A stretch of DNA of 64,000 bases from Vanilla planifolia (lineage: Eukaryota; Streptophyta; Magnoliopsida; Asparagales; Orchidaceae): assembly GCA_023846275.1 (NCBI GenBank), contig CM043871.1, forward strand, positions 35,907,747 through 35,971,746, given 5' to 3'. The notes under the pieces were generated by a model. It was not told where the DNA came from. It worked only from the letters and a program-made list of their open reading frames with translations, and searched no databases. Positions 50,101-62,519 of the stretch are shown one piece after another (the first letter of the stretch is position 1; every line of letters begins with the position of its first letter). The translations under genes were made by a program, and so were the position numbers.

Positions 50101-52079
50101 AAAAAACATTTAAGCTTTCCAATAACACGAAATCAATTTCTCTTCTCCCCTCCTTCCCTTCAATTTTACCAAAGCCTCTAACTTCTTATCCAAAGTTGTT
50201 ATAGGAATGACAACCAAGAAAATGTCTCATTGTTTAGTTTGGGAAAAAATTCAATTTAGCTCAAAAACGTATAAGCTAAAAGCCAAACATTCCTTTTAAT
50301 ATGCTCTATTTATTAGCGTACTTAGTTTAACATTCTCAACAACTTTATAAAATTACATATTTTCAAGAAAATCTTAAAATATTATTATTTTATTTTGATA
50401 TTAAAATATAAATTTTATTATATAATTATTACCTAATTACATGCTTAAATACCTAAAAATAAAGTTATAAGATGATTAATTAAAATATAAAACACTTATG
50501 TTACAAATAGAGTCTTTCTCAAGCCAAATGTTATGAAGAAGCAATCATTTATAGAAATAAGGACCCCTTACATTTGGTTGAAGAAGCAAATAATATGGTA
50601 AGCATCTCTCCCCTAATTGCAATGAGGCACCCCAAGTGATCTTGAGTGACTACAATAACTCACTCTATGTCATTTATATTGCCAACTTATCAAAACTAAC
50701 CTTAAGCCAACCCAAAGGAGAGATCTAACCTTGAAAGTAAATGAAAAAGAGGGTTTATAGAGGGAAAAGGTGATCTTATGTCTCTAAGCTAAAAGAAAAA
50801 GATTGAAGGGCATTCATGAAGTGGTCAAGGAAGAGAACATCGTATATTAGGAAAACTTGCTTACGATGAACCTTTGCTTTCCTATTTTTTATAATGATAA
50901 GGAGCAATGGCAAAATGGATAGGCTTGAGCTAAAACTAATCATAAGTGATATCCTTTTATAATTTGATAAGTAGAAATAAAAGGAGATAAGCACATACAA
51001 AAATAAACATAAGGTATAGAATGAGCTAAAGACACCTAGTGTCAAGCCGCCACCTACATCAAGTATCATTATATAATAAAGTTATCATCAGAGTCGCGAT
51101 ATACAATATCTAAGTGAGGACAATAAACAAAATCAAAGGTGGGGACCTTACGGTAAGACAAACACCAACTCCAAGATCTAAAGTATATATAAAGGTATGT
51201 TTTTAAACATTTAATCATACCAAAACTTTCTCTCTCTCGCACATCTCTTGAAAATGGCTCTTCTGTAGCTGCACCATTCCCATCTCTCAGTGCAGTGGTT
51301 TCATGACCTATGATGTAAGCACTAAATGAGATTTTACACATCTAAGTAGATAAATCACAACAACTAACCAAGTATGAAAAAGAGATATCAAAATATCATG
51401 AGTTGTAAAGATCAATCATATGCATAAAATTACAATCACACAAGATGTCATATATATAAGGTAATGCCAAATGAAAACCATAAAAAAATGTCAGTTCCTT
51501 ATATAATGTGATATTAGCAGGCCCAATTCCCTTTGACGCATTATCCTCTGGATCCAATCATCATCAATAAATGACCTCTAGCCGGTATCCAACCAAGCAC
51601 ATAACACTAGAGAGATATCTGATCCGAAGATCGATACCCTACAACACATGCTGAGCCTAGTGCCACTAGGTAGGTATGGTACCATACCCTACAACACATG
51701 CTAAGCCTAGTGTAAATCATCATGGAGTCATAGCACATAACATATAACACTAGGAAGATATCTGATCCAAAGACTGATACCCTACAACACATGCTGAGCC
51801 TAGTGGTGAGGATAATGTTCTCTGGGAATCCACTTTTTTTATTATCATTTCCAATCATAATTCCAAAAAATTATGCCATATCAAAAAACATTTCTTTTCG
51901 TATTATTTATTCATTTTTATTTTATTATCATACCATGTTATTTCTTTCTTTTTAGTTTTCATGCAAATGCATAAGTAATCCATACCATAGTGTTGCTTCC
52001 TTTTTATGTCATAAACAACATATATAACAATCAAAATACTATAAGAGTAAGAAAAACATGTAAAAATATATAATACTGT
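50101..52079. other. Intergenic with LTR-like debris
   Basis: 50101-51020 has nothing recognised. 51030-51225 repeats the block order of 4850-5010. 51615-51808 has short repeats listed separately. The small open frames on the minus strand (50776-51069, 51069-51341, 51607-51858) run through these repeats and are not believed. Confidence 0.4.
51615..51808 (+). repeat. Short local repeats, LTR-like
   Basis: The string taccctacaacacatgct recurs at about 51635, 51685 and 51778 followed by '(g/a)agcctagtg'. The 'gatatctgatcc' word precedes two of them. Such runs are common in the LTRs of plant gypsy elements. Confidence 0.6.
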
Positions 52080-53904
52080 GCTACTGTTATACCCGGTAAA
52101 ATATTATATGTTTAATCTTCAATAATTCAATTGTGGCTTGGATGATTTCAGATCGATAGTAGGATGAGCCAGGAGCTCAATTGGAGGCTATTGGAATTTC
52201 TGAAATTTTCTGGGGATTTTTCGGAGCACTGAGATTTTTTTTTTTAAACCGGAATTTGTTTTTTTTTTTTTTTTTACCGCGCGTGAACCGGACCGGAGCG
52301 ATTCAGCGAAGGCGGGGCAGTTCGTCGAGGTGCGTTTGGATAAGCCGCGGATAAGCGGATCGGACGGGCGAGATCAGCGGTGGAGATTAACCGGCTGATC
52401 GGGTGTTAAGCGGCGTTTTTGGAAGGTCAACCGGCGCTTAATGGGTCTTAACGGGTTATTACCGGTTTAAGCTGGGTATTTAACCTAAACTGTTCGGCTG
52501 TTAGGGTTTCGAACGGCGGCTAGAGGCGAAGTGTTCGCGGCGAACGGCAGTACTTTCCGGCAGCCTTCCAAGGGGCTTTTGGTAACCGGAGGTTCGCGGG
52601 ACAGAGGCGAGCATTTTGGTACCGGTTTCGTTCGGCGAGGAGATGCGGTTGATCGCGTGCGAGCTTCACCGTCGCCGGCGAGCAAAGGTAGGAAATTCAG
52701 ATTTAAATCAGTTATTTAGCAAATTAAAAATATGGATTATTTTGCAAATAGCTACTTGAGCATACGGATATGGGTTTTTGGAATTGATTAATGCAATTTA
52801 TTGATTTTAGCATTTTAGGGTTTCTTTTTTTATGAAGAAGAATATATATATATATTTCGCCGAATTGGAATTTCTGTGCATAGAAGCATGCCTTAGATTT
52901 TGATATTATCATATTGCCATTATTCAGGTTATCTGAATGCTAGAATGATTTTAATTTCATGAATTGGCATAGTCGGATCGGACAACACTTCGGCGAAAAT
53001 TTTTGCATGGACATCTAGCTTCGCGACTTGATTATATGAAATTTTTAGGCTAGTACGAGCTTTAGGCTAGCGTCCCCTTGCGTTCGGTCGCCGGAAATCG
53101 ACGGGGAAAACGGAGATTTCCGGAAAGTCGACGGTTAGGATTTCGCGGGCATCAGGAGAAGGAAGGGGATGAATTAGGGCTAATTAGGGATTAGTCTGAT
53201 TATTAAGTGAATAATTATATTAATTATTAATATTTATACGTTAAGCGTCGGCCCGAATTCGGATTATTAACTTCGGCCGGCGGGGTTCTCGGCTCAGCGC
53301 GTAAGGGTTCCGAACCGGCGACGAGAACTGGTTCAGGGGAAGTGCGGCGCCGATGAGAGAGAAGCGGAAGAAAAAGATTAATTCGAAAATTAAAACGAAT
53401 TTTCGGAAAAAGGATATGCGGATTTTAAATTCGGAAATTTATTCCGAATTTCGGAAAATGGATAAAGGGCGGAAATTAATTTTGGAATTTAAAATTTCCT
53501 GAAGTGAGGAAGAGGTGATTTTTGGAAATCACGTAGCCAAGTTGAAATTGACTGTTGGAAATTACCCATAAATTCAGTGCAGCTGGATTAGTTGGAAGGA
53601 AGTGTGACACATGGATTGAGTCAGTTTACTCAGTGTTGGCATATTTCATGGATTGGCATATTGGACCGGACTACTATAGGCCCTATATGATGTTTTAGGG
53701 TAGTTGTGGTAGGTAACTGTGCGGTACAGACTTAGCTTCCACAGTATACATGTGGACTGGTATGCGCCTTGTTGTATCTGAACACATGTTGCCGAATCTT
53801 GGAGTTAGAGCTTGGCAATGACTGTAGGGGCGTGAGCTTCTATGGAAATTGTTGGGAGAGGACTTCTTGGGACGGTGGCTGAGTCGATCTCTTCTGGTCC
53901 ATGA

Positions 53905-54014
53905 GTGTAGGCCTGCGCGCCTGAGGGTGGCAGGGGTGTCTCGCCGTGGCTAGCCAAGTGTGTAGGCCTGCATGCCTGAGGGTGGCAGGGGTGTCTCACG
54001 TTGGCTAGAGATTT
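53905..54014 (+). repeat. 55-bp tandem pair in solo LTR
   Basis: Units at 53905 and 53960 share gtgtaggcctgc and gagggtggcaggggtgtctc with few differences. Confidence 0.85.
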
Positions 54015-54078
54015 ATGGGACTGGTTCTGTCTATAGTCTCCAGGAGATTGATTGACGAGAGACGCTGCGGTGTCGGGT

Positions 54079-54178
54079 GCCATGCGTGCGCAGAGATGGG
54101 CGTGTCCTCCTGGCATGCTTGCTTAGGCGCCATGCGTGCGCAGAGATGGGCGTGTCCCGCTGGCATGCTGCCTGGGAG
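54079..54178 (+). repeat. 50-bp tandem pair in solo LTR
   Basis: Units at 54079 and 54129 share gccatgcgtgcgcagagatg and gggcgtgtcc with few differences. Confidence 0.85.
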
Positions 54179-55142
54179 CACAGAGGAGAGCTACTCTGGT
54201 GTGACTGGGGGTGACTGTGGTTGGTCAGAGTCTGGGACTGAGAGTGCCTTTCCACCCTACATTGTTATGCTGTATTTCTATACTCTTGCTATTATCCTTC
54301 TCTTGCATGAGAGTTTTTTTTAATAGCTGTCTTTCCTACTGGGCGTAGCTCATTCCTTTATTATCGATATTTTTCCAGTGGCTCGACAGACTTGACGCCA
54401 CCCAGCTTTAGGTGGGATCGTGATCAGTAGGCTAGTGGAGGAGATCTGATCTGTAATTTTCTGAGACATTCTGGTTAGTTGATTGTTGCTGTTGGATGTA
54501 TTCAGTGAGACTGTTATTCTTATGTCTTGTATTATGTGAGGGTGATTCTAACTCATGTACTCGGATGGATGATGTGGTATTTGATGGACTGTGATTTTTC
54601 ATATGAGTTACATTTTTTTACACTATCTTATTTTCTATCTTGACGGTATGGTGTGTGGAGCGCCATTTCATATCGGTGGATGTTATATATTTTTTTTTGT
54701 TGATGGTGAGGTCATTACATGACTATGGAACTTAACCTTGGGGGTTCAGACTTCTATTAGATCGGTTCTCCTACCGGTATGGGTTAGGAGTATTGGGTCT
54801 AGTAGGAGTAACATTGCGCGAGTTCATCAGTTAATTCAGGAGTCATGAACCTGATTTGACGGTGTACCCGGGAGATGGGATCCACATAGTTAAGGAAAGT
54901 AGGTGTGTAATGATGTGTTATATCCTATATTTTTCGTAGGCTACTCAGGTTGGTATGGGACGATCTGAGCTGTCTATATGTAAAAAAATAAAAAAAAAAT
55001 GGGGTGTAACAGCTACATCACAGGGTTAGGAATTTATCAACTTGGATTTGTTATACAATTTGTATTACCTACTTCTTATTCTTCTTGATGTCCTACAAGC
55101 CCATAATGCAAACATAATAAAGTTTAAATATACCTATTAGCC

Positions 55143-55400
55143 AAAAGTTGCTTTCTAAAAATTGTTCCCAAACATTTAAAAATTTTGCTTTCTAAAAGCT
55201 TTCTCAAACAGCCAAAATTCTTGCTTTCTAAAAGCTTTACCAAATAGCCAAAAAACCCGCTATCTAAAAGCTTTCCCAAACAGCCAAAAATCCTAAACAT
55301 CCAAAAATACCGCTTTTTAAAAGCTTCCCAAGCAACCAAAAATCTCAAACAACCAAAATTTCCGCTTTCTAAAAGCTTTCCCAAACATGAAAATCCTTTT
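55143..55400 (-). repeat. Minisatellite, about 36-bp unit
   Basis: Words 'gctttctaaaagctttcccaa' and 'cagccaaaaatc' alternate about six times with length variation. Read on the minus strand it stays open and gives a repeated motif of the type GCLGKLLESKNF (12 residues). The open frame at 55124-55414 is a product of the repeat rather than a gene. It sits between the solo LTR and the LINE 3' end. Confidence 0.8.
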
Positions 55401-55732
55401 TTTATCATAAGCAAGTGCTTAATTAACTAACATGAAATCCTAAAGGAGGATCAAAGCAAAAATCGTGAAGCAGAAGATTAAGAAAAGCCTCGGGCATCCG
55501 CGAGTCTCCACTCCTCGTGAAGTCCGACTCGCATGCAGCGCGCGCGATCCAGTCCTCCGGTGTGTTCCCCTCCCTACCAATGTGTGACGTTTTCAGGGAG
55601 CTCAAATTACGTGCATGCTGAAGCGCTAAAGCGTTGCAGCCACCCCCAGGAGGATTAACGAGAAGGTTTCGGACCCTCTGTTTGGCAATCACCGAATCCG
55701 ATTGTATCTCCACTGCAGGATAATCCGACGGG

Positions 55733-58700
55733 CTATTCCTCAGCATCTTTAAAGCTTTTCCTCAACATCTCTAAAGCTTCTAACATCACCAGAATCTCCA
55801 TCTCCTCCGTAGCATGCGAGTAAAACCGCCTCCCGGTTACCAGCAGGGGCCTGCCGTAGTGATCCCGCGCCACAAGACCAATCCCGGAGGTGTCATCACC
55901 AACCGCAACATCGCAATTAATCAGGATCCAGCCAGTGGGGGGGAACCCAGACATGGGTTACGTTCAGCTCAGAAGAGATGTATGGGCTCCCGCAAACCAT
56001 GGACAGGTGCTGATTACGAGTTTCAGAAACTGCAGCCACCTCAATTTGAATCTTCCGCCAAAGGGTCCTGGAATGCAAGGGATGTTCATTGTGCCTTCTC
56101 GCTTTCCTATTCTCCCATATGTAAAACATGATCGTCACAAGGGACGCCGCCCATGCTCTGCCCTCTCCCCGACACAATCAGGCGAGCCAACGAACTCCTT
56201 GATGCTTTGTATAAAACCCTGCTCACTCCCCCCCCCCCCACAGTGGAAGGCCCCAGCACATCAGCGGCCTGATGCATATGACACGCGGTCCATGCTTCTT
56301 GAGTACAAGGACACTCCCATAATATATGCTGCAGTGTTTCAGCCTCATCACAGCCCCAGGAACTCTTGTTGCTATCGGCAACCATACAGCAGTAAGCAAA
56401 TAATACCCCACCAGCCTCCATATAAATATGCATACATGCGGCAGCACATTCAGCTTCCATATCCCTTTGGCTACCTCCCTAACTTCCTTTCCCCGTTCCC
56501 CATCTCTCCTCCTTGCACCTAGCTTAAGCTGTTTGTAGAAGTGGTAGTTGTCAACCCACTCCAATCCCGTATTTGCTTGAATAAGTACATCATCCTCTTG
56601 CCCGTGAGCCCAAGGCAAACGCATAATCCTCTCAAATAAAGGAGCACCAGCCCAGGATCGAATCTTCAATTCATCCCACACTCCACACTTGATGACGCAT
56701 TCCCCCACAAGAGTTGGCCACTGAACATTCATGTTAATATAGGTGGGCCAGCAGGAAAGTGGGAGGAAGTCAATCCAGTTATCCTCTGCAAATTGGACGT
56801 TGTTGCCCTCACTAATTCTCCAAACAAAGCTGGCAACCGCATGTGTCATGACCCCAGTCACCAATCTGCATACATGAGACGCCCCGTACGGCGCTTTAAG
56901 AAAGTTATTATCATATCCGTATTTCCCTCTCATTACTTCCGTCCACAGGCTATGCTCGCTGCTTAGAAGTAGCTTACACATCTTCATATTGAGCACCCGT
57001 TGCCATATGCGCAAGTCCAGTAACCCGAGGCCACCCGCATCCTTCGGCAACGTAACGGCATCCCAATCCACGTAATGCATGGCATATGCCCCCCCAGCCA
57101 CTCCACAAGAATTTCCTGATGATCCTCTCCCCAACAGCAATAGTGGCCAAAAGAACGACACAATGCCTCATAAGGTAGCTTGGAATTGCACTTAACACTG
57201 CCCTGATCATGGTGATTCTCCCAGCAAGCGACAAGGGCCTTATCCTCCACTTAGTCACCTTTTCCTCCATGTTCTGGATCACAAACCGGACATCATCCTT
57301 CCTCAACGTCTTAGCCGAAATAGGGATACCCAAATACTTTAATTTGACACTTTGACTCATGCCCAGAATGTTGCTAATGAATTGCTTGCGCTTACTTCTC
57401 ATTGCTTTACTAAAAAGCACGCTGGATTTAGAGCGATTAACCATCAATCCCACCACCTTCCCAAACTCGTGAAGTGTCCTGCAAACAGCGTTAGCTGCTT
57501 TCCGCGTAGCAGGGGAAAACACCACAATATCATCTGCAAACAGAAGATGAGACACAAGAGGCGCATGCTGGCCACACCTGAAGTCCAGCAAAGCTTTCTC
57601 CTTGTGTGCCTGAACGAGTGCAGAGAAGTACTCAGTCACAATAGTGAACAGATAGGGTGATAGTGGACACCCTTGACGCAAGCCGTGGTTGGCCTCAATC
57701 CAAAGCAGATGGGTGCCATTTAGCAAGACCCCAAACCTAGGACTGGCAATACAAGCTTCCACCCAGTCACACCATAGCAGAGGGAAGCCCATCATCTTGA
57801 GCATGTTGAGCACAAAATCCCAGCGAACGTGGTCCAAAACCTGCCCCATGTCGATCTTTATCGCCATCAGACCCTTCTTACTGCTTGAATGGTGCATCCG
57901 TGAAGCCATCTCTTGGGCCACAAAGATATTGTCTGAGATGGATCTTCTTGGAACGAAAGCTCCTTATTCCCTGGAAATGATATCAGGCAAGACCAATTTA
58001 AGTCTTTCCACCAGAACTCTCGCGATAACTTTGTATATGACGTTGCACAGGCTGATGGGCCTGTAATGCTCCGGCTTGTTCGTATTTTGTGTTTTGAGAA
58101 TTAACACCACCAGTGTGTCTTTCCATCCTACTGGCATCCTCCTCTCATCAAAGAAACAATGAGCAGCTTGTAGAATATCTTTTTGTGTTATGGACCAGTA
58201 ACCCTTCACAAATTCAATCATAATCACATCAATGCCCGGAGACTTGTTGTTCTTCATGGCCTTAATGGCTTGCATTATCTCTGCTTCCGTCACCCTCTGC
58301 CCCAGCATATTTGCCTGCTCGCTGCTTAGATAAGCCCGCGGGCCCCAACGCACCTCCTGACGCGTACAGGTTGCACCACGCCATTTTGCTTCAAAGTAGG
58401 ATGTCAGGATTGAGCCGATGCTCTCAGCTGAAGTCGAATCTAGTCCCCCCTCATCCCGCAGATGTGCAATGAAATTGCTCCGCACGCTCGCAGTAGCAGC
58501 AGCTTGAAAGAATTTGGTGTTACGGTCCCCCAAACATGCCCAGTGTACTTTCGCTCTTTGCCACCACCATTTTTCTTCAAACTCGCCGCCACGATGAAAT
58601 TCCGTGATTAGCCGGCCGAGGAGCGAGTGCTCCGTGTCATCCAATCCCACTTGCGACTCCTTAATCTGCAGGCTATTAATGCACTTCTCCATCTCCACAT

Positions 58701-59607
58701 TCTTTCTTATTACATTACTCAAGGTATTCTTGCTCCAGCTACGCAGAGCCACTAGCACCCTTTTAAATTTAGTTGATAGTACTTCCATACTATCACCTTT
58801 CGCGCGCCTCCCCCATACACTGTGGACCACACCCTTGGTCTGAGGGAAGTCAAGCCAGGCACTCTCAAAATGATTTCTGGTTCCAACACACGGTCCCTGG
58901 CCCCTGCCTAAGTCAATGAGTAGCAGATAATGATCAGACCCCACCCTAGCAAGGTGAGTGACCGTGCACTTTGGGAACGCTTGGAGCCCCAGAGTATTCA
59001 TGAACGCTTTATCCAGTCTTTCGTAGATTCTCGCACCCCATTCCTTGCCGTTGCACAATGTAAAGTTGTTCCCTACGTACTTAAGGTCAACCAGTTGCAG
59101 CTCCTGGACAACCTCCAAGAACTCCTAGTGAGCTTTCCCAAAGGTAAATTTCCTACCCCCTCTTTTCTCATTCTGCGACAAGATTAGGTTGACATCGCCT
59201 ACCACCACCAGCGGGCCTCCTCTGCCATTAACTCCTCTAAGACCTTCCCATAGCTCAGTCCGCCTATATGTCTCTTTTGGGCCATAAATCGCGCAGCACT
59301 TGATCTTCCTATCCACTCCCAAAGTGACTTCAAAAGCCATAACATGCCTCATCAACCCCAGCAGATTTACAATAAGCCCATTGCATCACAGCAGAATAAT
59401 TCCACCTGACTTCCCCTCTGACGGCTGAACTTCATAACTCCACTCCCTGCCTAGTAACCAATCTGGATCCTTCCTGGTAAAAGTTGGTACTCTCGTCTCC
59501 ACAAAAGCCACGACATTCACAGCCCCTTCTCTGATAAAGCGTTGAAGGTAAGTCCTGGAGTTTTTATCCTGAACCCCATGGATGTTCCATACTGCTAGCT
59601 TAATCAT
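55733..59607 (-). pseudogene. LINE ORF2: endonuclease, RT, RNase H, with stops and frameshifts
   Basis: ORF2 starts near 59607 with MIKLAVWNIHGVQ, the endonuclease beginning. GDVN (about 59210) and SDHYLLLI (about 58940) are other endonuclease residues. A TAG at 59125 interrupts it. RT has PISLCNVIYKVIA near 58060, a stop at 57964, then a degenerate first catalytic block (KIDMGQVLDHVRW, near 57850), LRQGCPLSPYLF (near 57670) and the intact FADDIVVFS box (near 57535). After a frame change near 57000-57160 come the zf-RVT-like segments, and 55954-55733 is the RNase H start (INCDVAVGDDTSGIGLVARD). The catalytic boxes remain but the frame is broken in at least four places. Confidence 0.9.
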
Positions 59608-60599
59608 TTGGAAACAACAGCCTAAATAAAGGTCATAAGTCAGCTGCCCATACGCCATCTCAGAGCTCTAGAAAAGGCACAGATGCAGGCGCATGCACAA
59701 TCCATGCACGCGCACGATGGCACAATGAGCAACGCGTCTGCCATATTAATATGTGGATAGCGTCCCGTAGTCAAACGCCCCATGAAGACAGCCATGCTCC
59801 AGGCCCCACATATGCTACGTGCACCACCCAGTGCTCATGCAGCATAAGTCACCTTCTCGCAACCTGACGTACCTCCACGATCACAGTGAGCATGTTTACA
59901 CCCCACAAGAGACCACGCGCATATCGCATCCGCATAATGGGTCCTCCCGCCATTATTCAGACCCCACACACTGAGATCACTACACCCCACGATGTGCAGA
60001 GCAAACGCAGTTCTCTTAAGGGCTGACATTATCATTGTCACGACCAGATTCATCTAACACCATAGGCTTCTTCCCTTTACGATCGATTGCCTACTGCCTC
60101 ATCAACCAAGCCTTTTGCTCATCAGCCTTTGGGTTCGACAGAGCTTGTGCAGTTCCCGCCTACCTCCTGTCATCAGAGTATCTCGGTCTACTGGCTGGCT
60201 CTTTCCCCTTTGTTGTTGATAAGCTTCTCCTCCTGCCAAAGTACCCCAATCTTTCATTGCCCTGTGCATGACCCCTCATCCCCATATGTGAGGTCTGCCC
60301 AATTCCAGAGGCCCCTTCTTTTTTCTGCAGAGCATCCGGCGGACGTCGTCGCTGTTGCTTCACAAGCATCCATGGCCCTAATCCTTCACGCTTCCCTTCG
60401 TTGTTCATCTACTGAGTCGACAGCATAAGTCATCCTTGGACCCGAGCATCTCAGGAGCCAGTGGCCTCTTACCGTCTGAAGCAGGCGCATTGAAAGCATT
60501 CGCCACAACCCGAGCAAGCAGCTCCCTAGTGGGAGTTCCACGTGCACTACTCCCGCTTTGTTCTTGTTCCACGTCCCTCGTGGGTGCTCCATGGGTAGT

Positions 60600-61543
60600 C
60601 AACCCCTCCTCAGCCTGCGCAGGGATAACATCCATTGTTCCTTCTGCTTTAAAATGCACATGCCCACAACCGAAACAGACGTGCGACAAGCCCTCATATT
60701 CAAAGCCTGGTGAGTCAATCTCAGCTCACCATTTAGCCAAATCCCTGCCTTCAATGGCTGCCACAGGTCCATTCTAATGCAAACTCTCACTTATGAGGAC
60801 CTCTGCATATCTGCCGTCCACCCATCAATTAATATCGGTTCTCCAATTGATTTTGCGATTCTCAAAATATTGTCTATGTCCCAGTATATTAAGGGAAATC
60901 TAGGGAACCTCACCCACAGAGAAGCGCACATCGCAACCTTAGCTAAGGGGCCAAACTCAACAGACCATAGGTCCAGTCCCATAGCATGACCGGCGACTTG
61001 CCATGGCCCTCCGAGCCACACTTCGTTCCTGTCTTTGATGGAGTTGAAGTGAAGACAGAAGCATCCCTCCGTCAAGTCAAGTATTCGAAAATTTGTGAAA
61101 TGGCCCCAACGGTTGTGTAGTACACGCGCAATGACGAAGAAGGGAAGCGTGTCACCATAAACTCGCCCAACCAAGTCGTATTTATGGAAGTCTCTGCGTC
61201 ATTGGCACGCCTCGTTTGACATCAACACTACACCATTGGCTCCACACTCAGTCATCCCAGCTGCTCTCGCCGTGACATCAATATTTGGCGGCTTGACAAA
61301 TTGGGTCACCACCCCATTAGAGGGGATAGATTTTGTCGTTAGTGCCTCTTTAAAGCTCACCCTGTTAGCAGTATCCATTTGCCCATTTGTACCTTTCGCG
61401 CTAGTGTAGACGGGCATGGGCCCCGAAAGCTTCTCCCCCTGTTCGCAGACTCCATAGGCCTGCAACATCCTATAGACTACTGCTTGAGTGTTATCCCCCT
61501 CATTTCCATCCTCCTTATTCATTCCAGTCCCACTGCCATCCAA
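60600..61543 (-). pseudogene. LINE ORF1, DUF4283-like, with stops
   Basis: ORF1 proteins of plant L1 elements bind the LINE RNA. The start at 61543 (MDGSGTGMNKEDG) gives 114 codons to a TGA at 61199-61201, after which the same frame continues as the conserved DUF4283 core (GRVYGDTLPFFVIARV, then VWLGGPWQVAGHAM and the WVRFPRFPLIYW segment). A TAA at 60791 ends this piece. Beyond it a segment MDLWQPLKAGIWLNGELR and, in another frame, CFGCGHVH are the region before and within the CCHC knuckle. The last cysteine is not in place. The product is therefore broken. Confidence 0.85.
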
Positions 61544-62519
61544 CCTCGCACAATTGTCCCCCTCATTTCGACTATTTGTTTCTGGTTGGTTTTCCCATCG
61601 TGTGGACTGGCCGCCCCTAACGAGACCGGTTCAATAGTGTAAACCAGTTCCAAAACTGGGACCAGTTTCTGCTAAATTTATTTATTTTCTCTCTCTCTCC
61701 TCTACGTCCGACGAAGCCGAAATATTTCGCCGGCAAACTCGAGATCTCCTACATCTCCTGCCGGCCAAATCGACCCCTCTCGGTCTCCGCCTCTCACCAG
61801 AAAACTTGCACAACCCCGACGACAAAACAAAAAAATTCTTACCTTACGGTAATCTTCATCGGCCATCACTGTCGCATGCCGGAACTCACGGAATCCTCGC
61901 CGGCCATCTCTGTCTCGTGCCAAAACTCACGAAATCCTCGTCGGCTATAACTGTCGCGTGCCAGAACTGTGCGAAGCAAGGCAGCAGCTATCGAAAATCT
62001 CACCCTCGCAACTCCGGCAACCTCACCGAAATCGGTATTGCAGAAGTGCTTTTCCAAACGCACCCTGCTTCGGCTTTTATAACTGTGGTCGAAACCGATG
62101 AGCCCTCGGTTCGTGAACCACATTTTGCATATCACTCCTAAATTTCTTATTTGCAAATATATTCTCCGCCCAGAGAAATAACCTGCGCCGAAGTTCCTAA
62201 AATTGCATATATACCCATCGCAGCCAACAACTTTAAAATTACAAATATGTCTTCTGCCAAAAATGAATTGAACTATGCCGGCATTTACAAAATTACAAAT
62301 ATATCATCAATATTACAAATCTATCCAAATTTTTAAAAATTCATAATTTATTTCTTAAAACTCCAAAAATTACAAACTAAACACCGTTAGACTAGTCTCA
62401 AAGAGCTCTTTCAACAAAAATAAAATTAAAAAAAGTAAAATTGTTACACCTAGCATAGTCGAGCATGCACAAAGTGCATGGTCCAAGATTTCATCAACCT
62501 GACATCCTTAGAGACATTA
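61544..62519. other. Probable 5' untranslated region of the LINE and junk
   Basis: GC-richer than its surroundings up to about 62100, with a 41-bp tandem repeat (listed). From 62150 it is AT-rich with repeated 'aaattacaaatat' words. A string tgttacacctag at 62442 looks like an LTR start cut short by the LTR at 62520. No gene is recognised. Confidence 0.45.
61861..61983 (-). repeat. 41-bp tandem repeat upstream of LINE ORF1
   Basis: Three units start at 61861, 61902 and 61943 (ggccatc.ctgtc..gtgcc..aactca). The position just upstream of LINE ORF1 is that of promoter monomers in L1 elements. Confidence 0.75.

Larger units (their letters stand above)
52085..55011 (+). mobile_element. Solo LTR of a long-LTR (2.9-kb) retrotransposon
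   Basis: Starts tgttatacccgg and ends ggggtgtaaca, with complementary ends, and is flanked by the perfect 5-bp target duplication gctac (52080-52084 and 55012-55016). There is no primer site, polypurine tract or coding domain inside, so this is a complete LTR left after recombination. It contains tandem duplications of 55 bp (53905, 53960) and 50 bp (54079, 54129) and several poly-T runs near 52230-52275. Its first 1.8 kb is closely related to 62520-64000. The long LTR and end sequence suggest a Tekay/Del-like gypsy element, but this is by analogy. Confidence 0.92.
55423..61543 (-). mobile_element. L1-type LINE with RNase H, near full length, mutated
   Basis: On the minus strand it runs from ORF1 (5', high coordinates) to the RNase H of ORF2 (3', low coordinates): a DUF4283-like domain, a zinc-knuckle remnant, an apurinic-type endonuclease, RT, a zf-RVT-like region and a C-terminal RNase H. 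The order is that of plant L1 elements that have acquired an RNase H. Several stops and frameshifts separate the pieces, so it is not autonomous. A clear poly-A tail (poly-T here) was not found at the 3' end, and no target duplication was established. It lies between two LTRs of one family (52085-55011 and 62520-64000), but both of those lie outside it. Confidence 0.92.

Noticed and set aside
56107-60790. Plus-strand open frames across the LINE (for example 55890-56522, 57689-58066, 60087-60428)
   Set aside because: Antisense to well-supported LINE domains on the minus strand.
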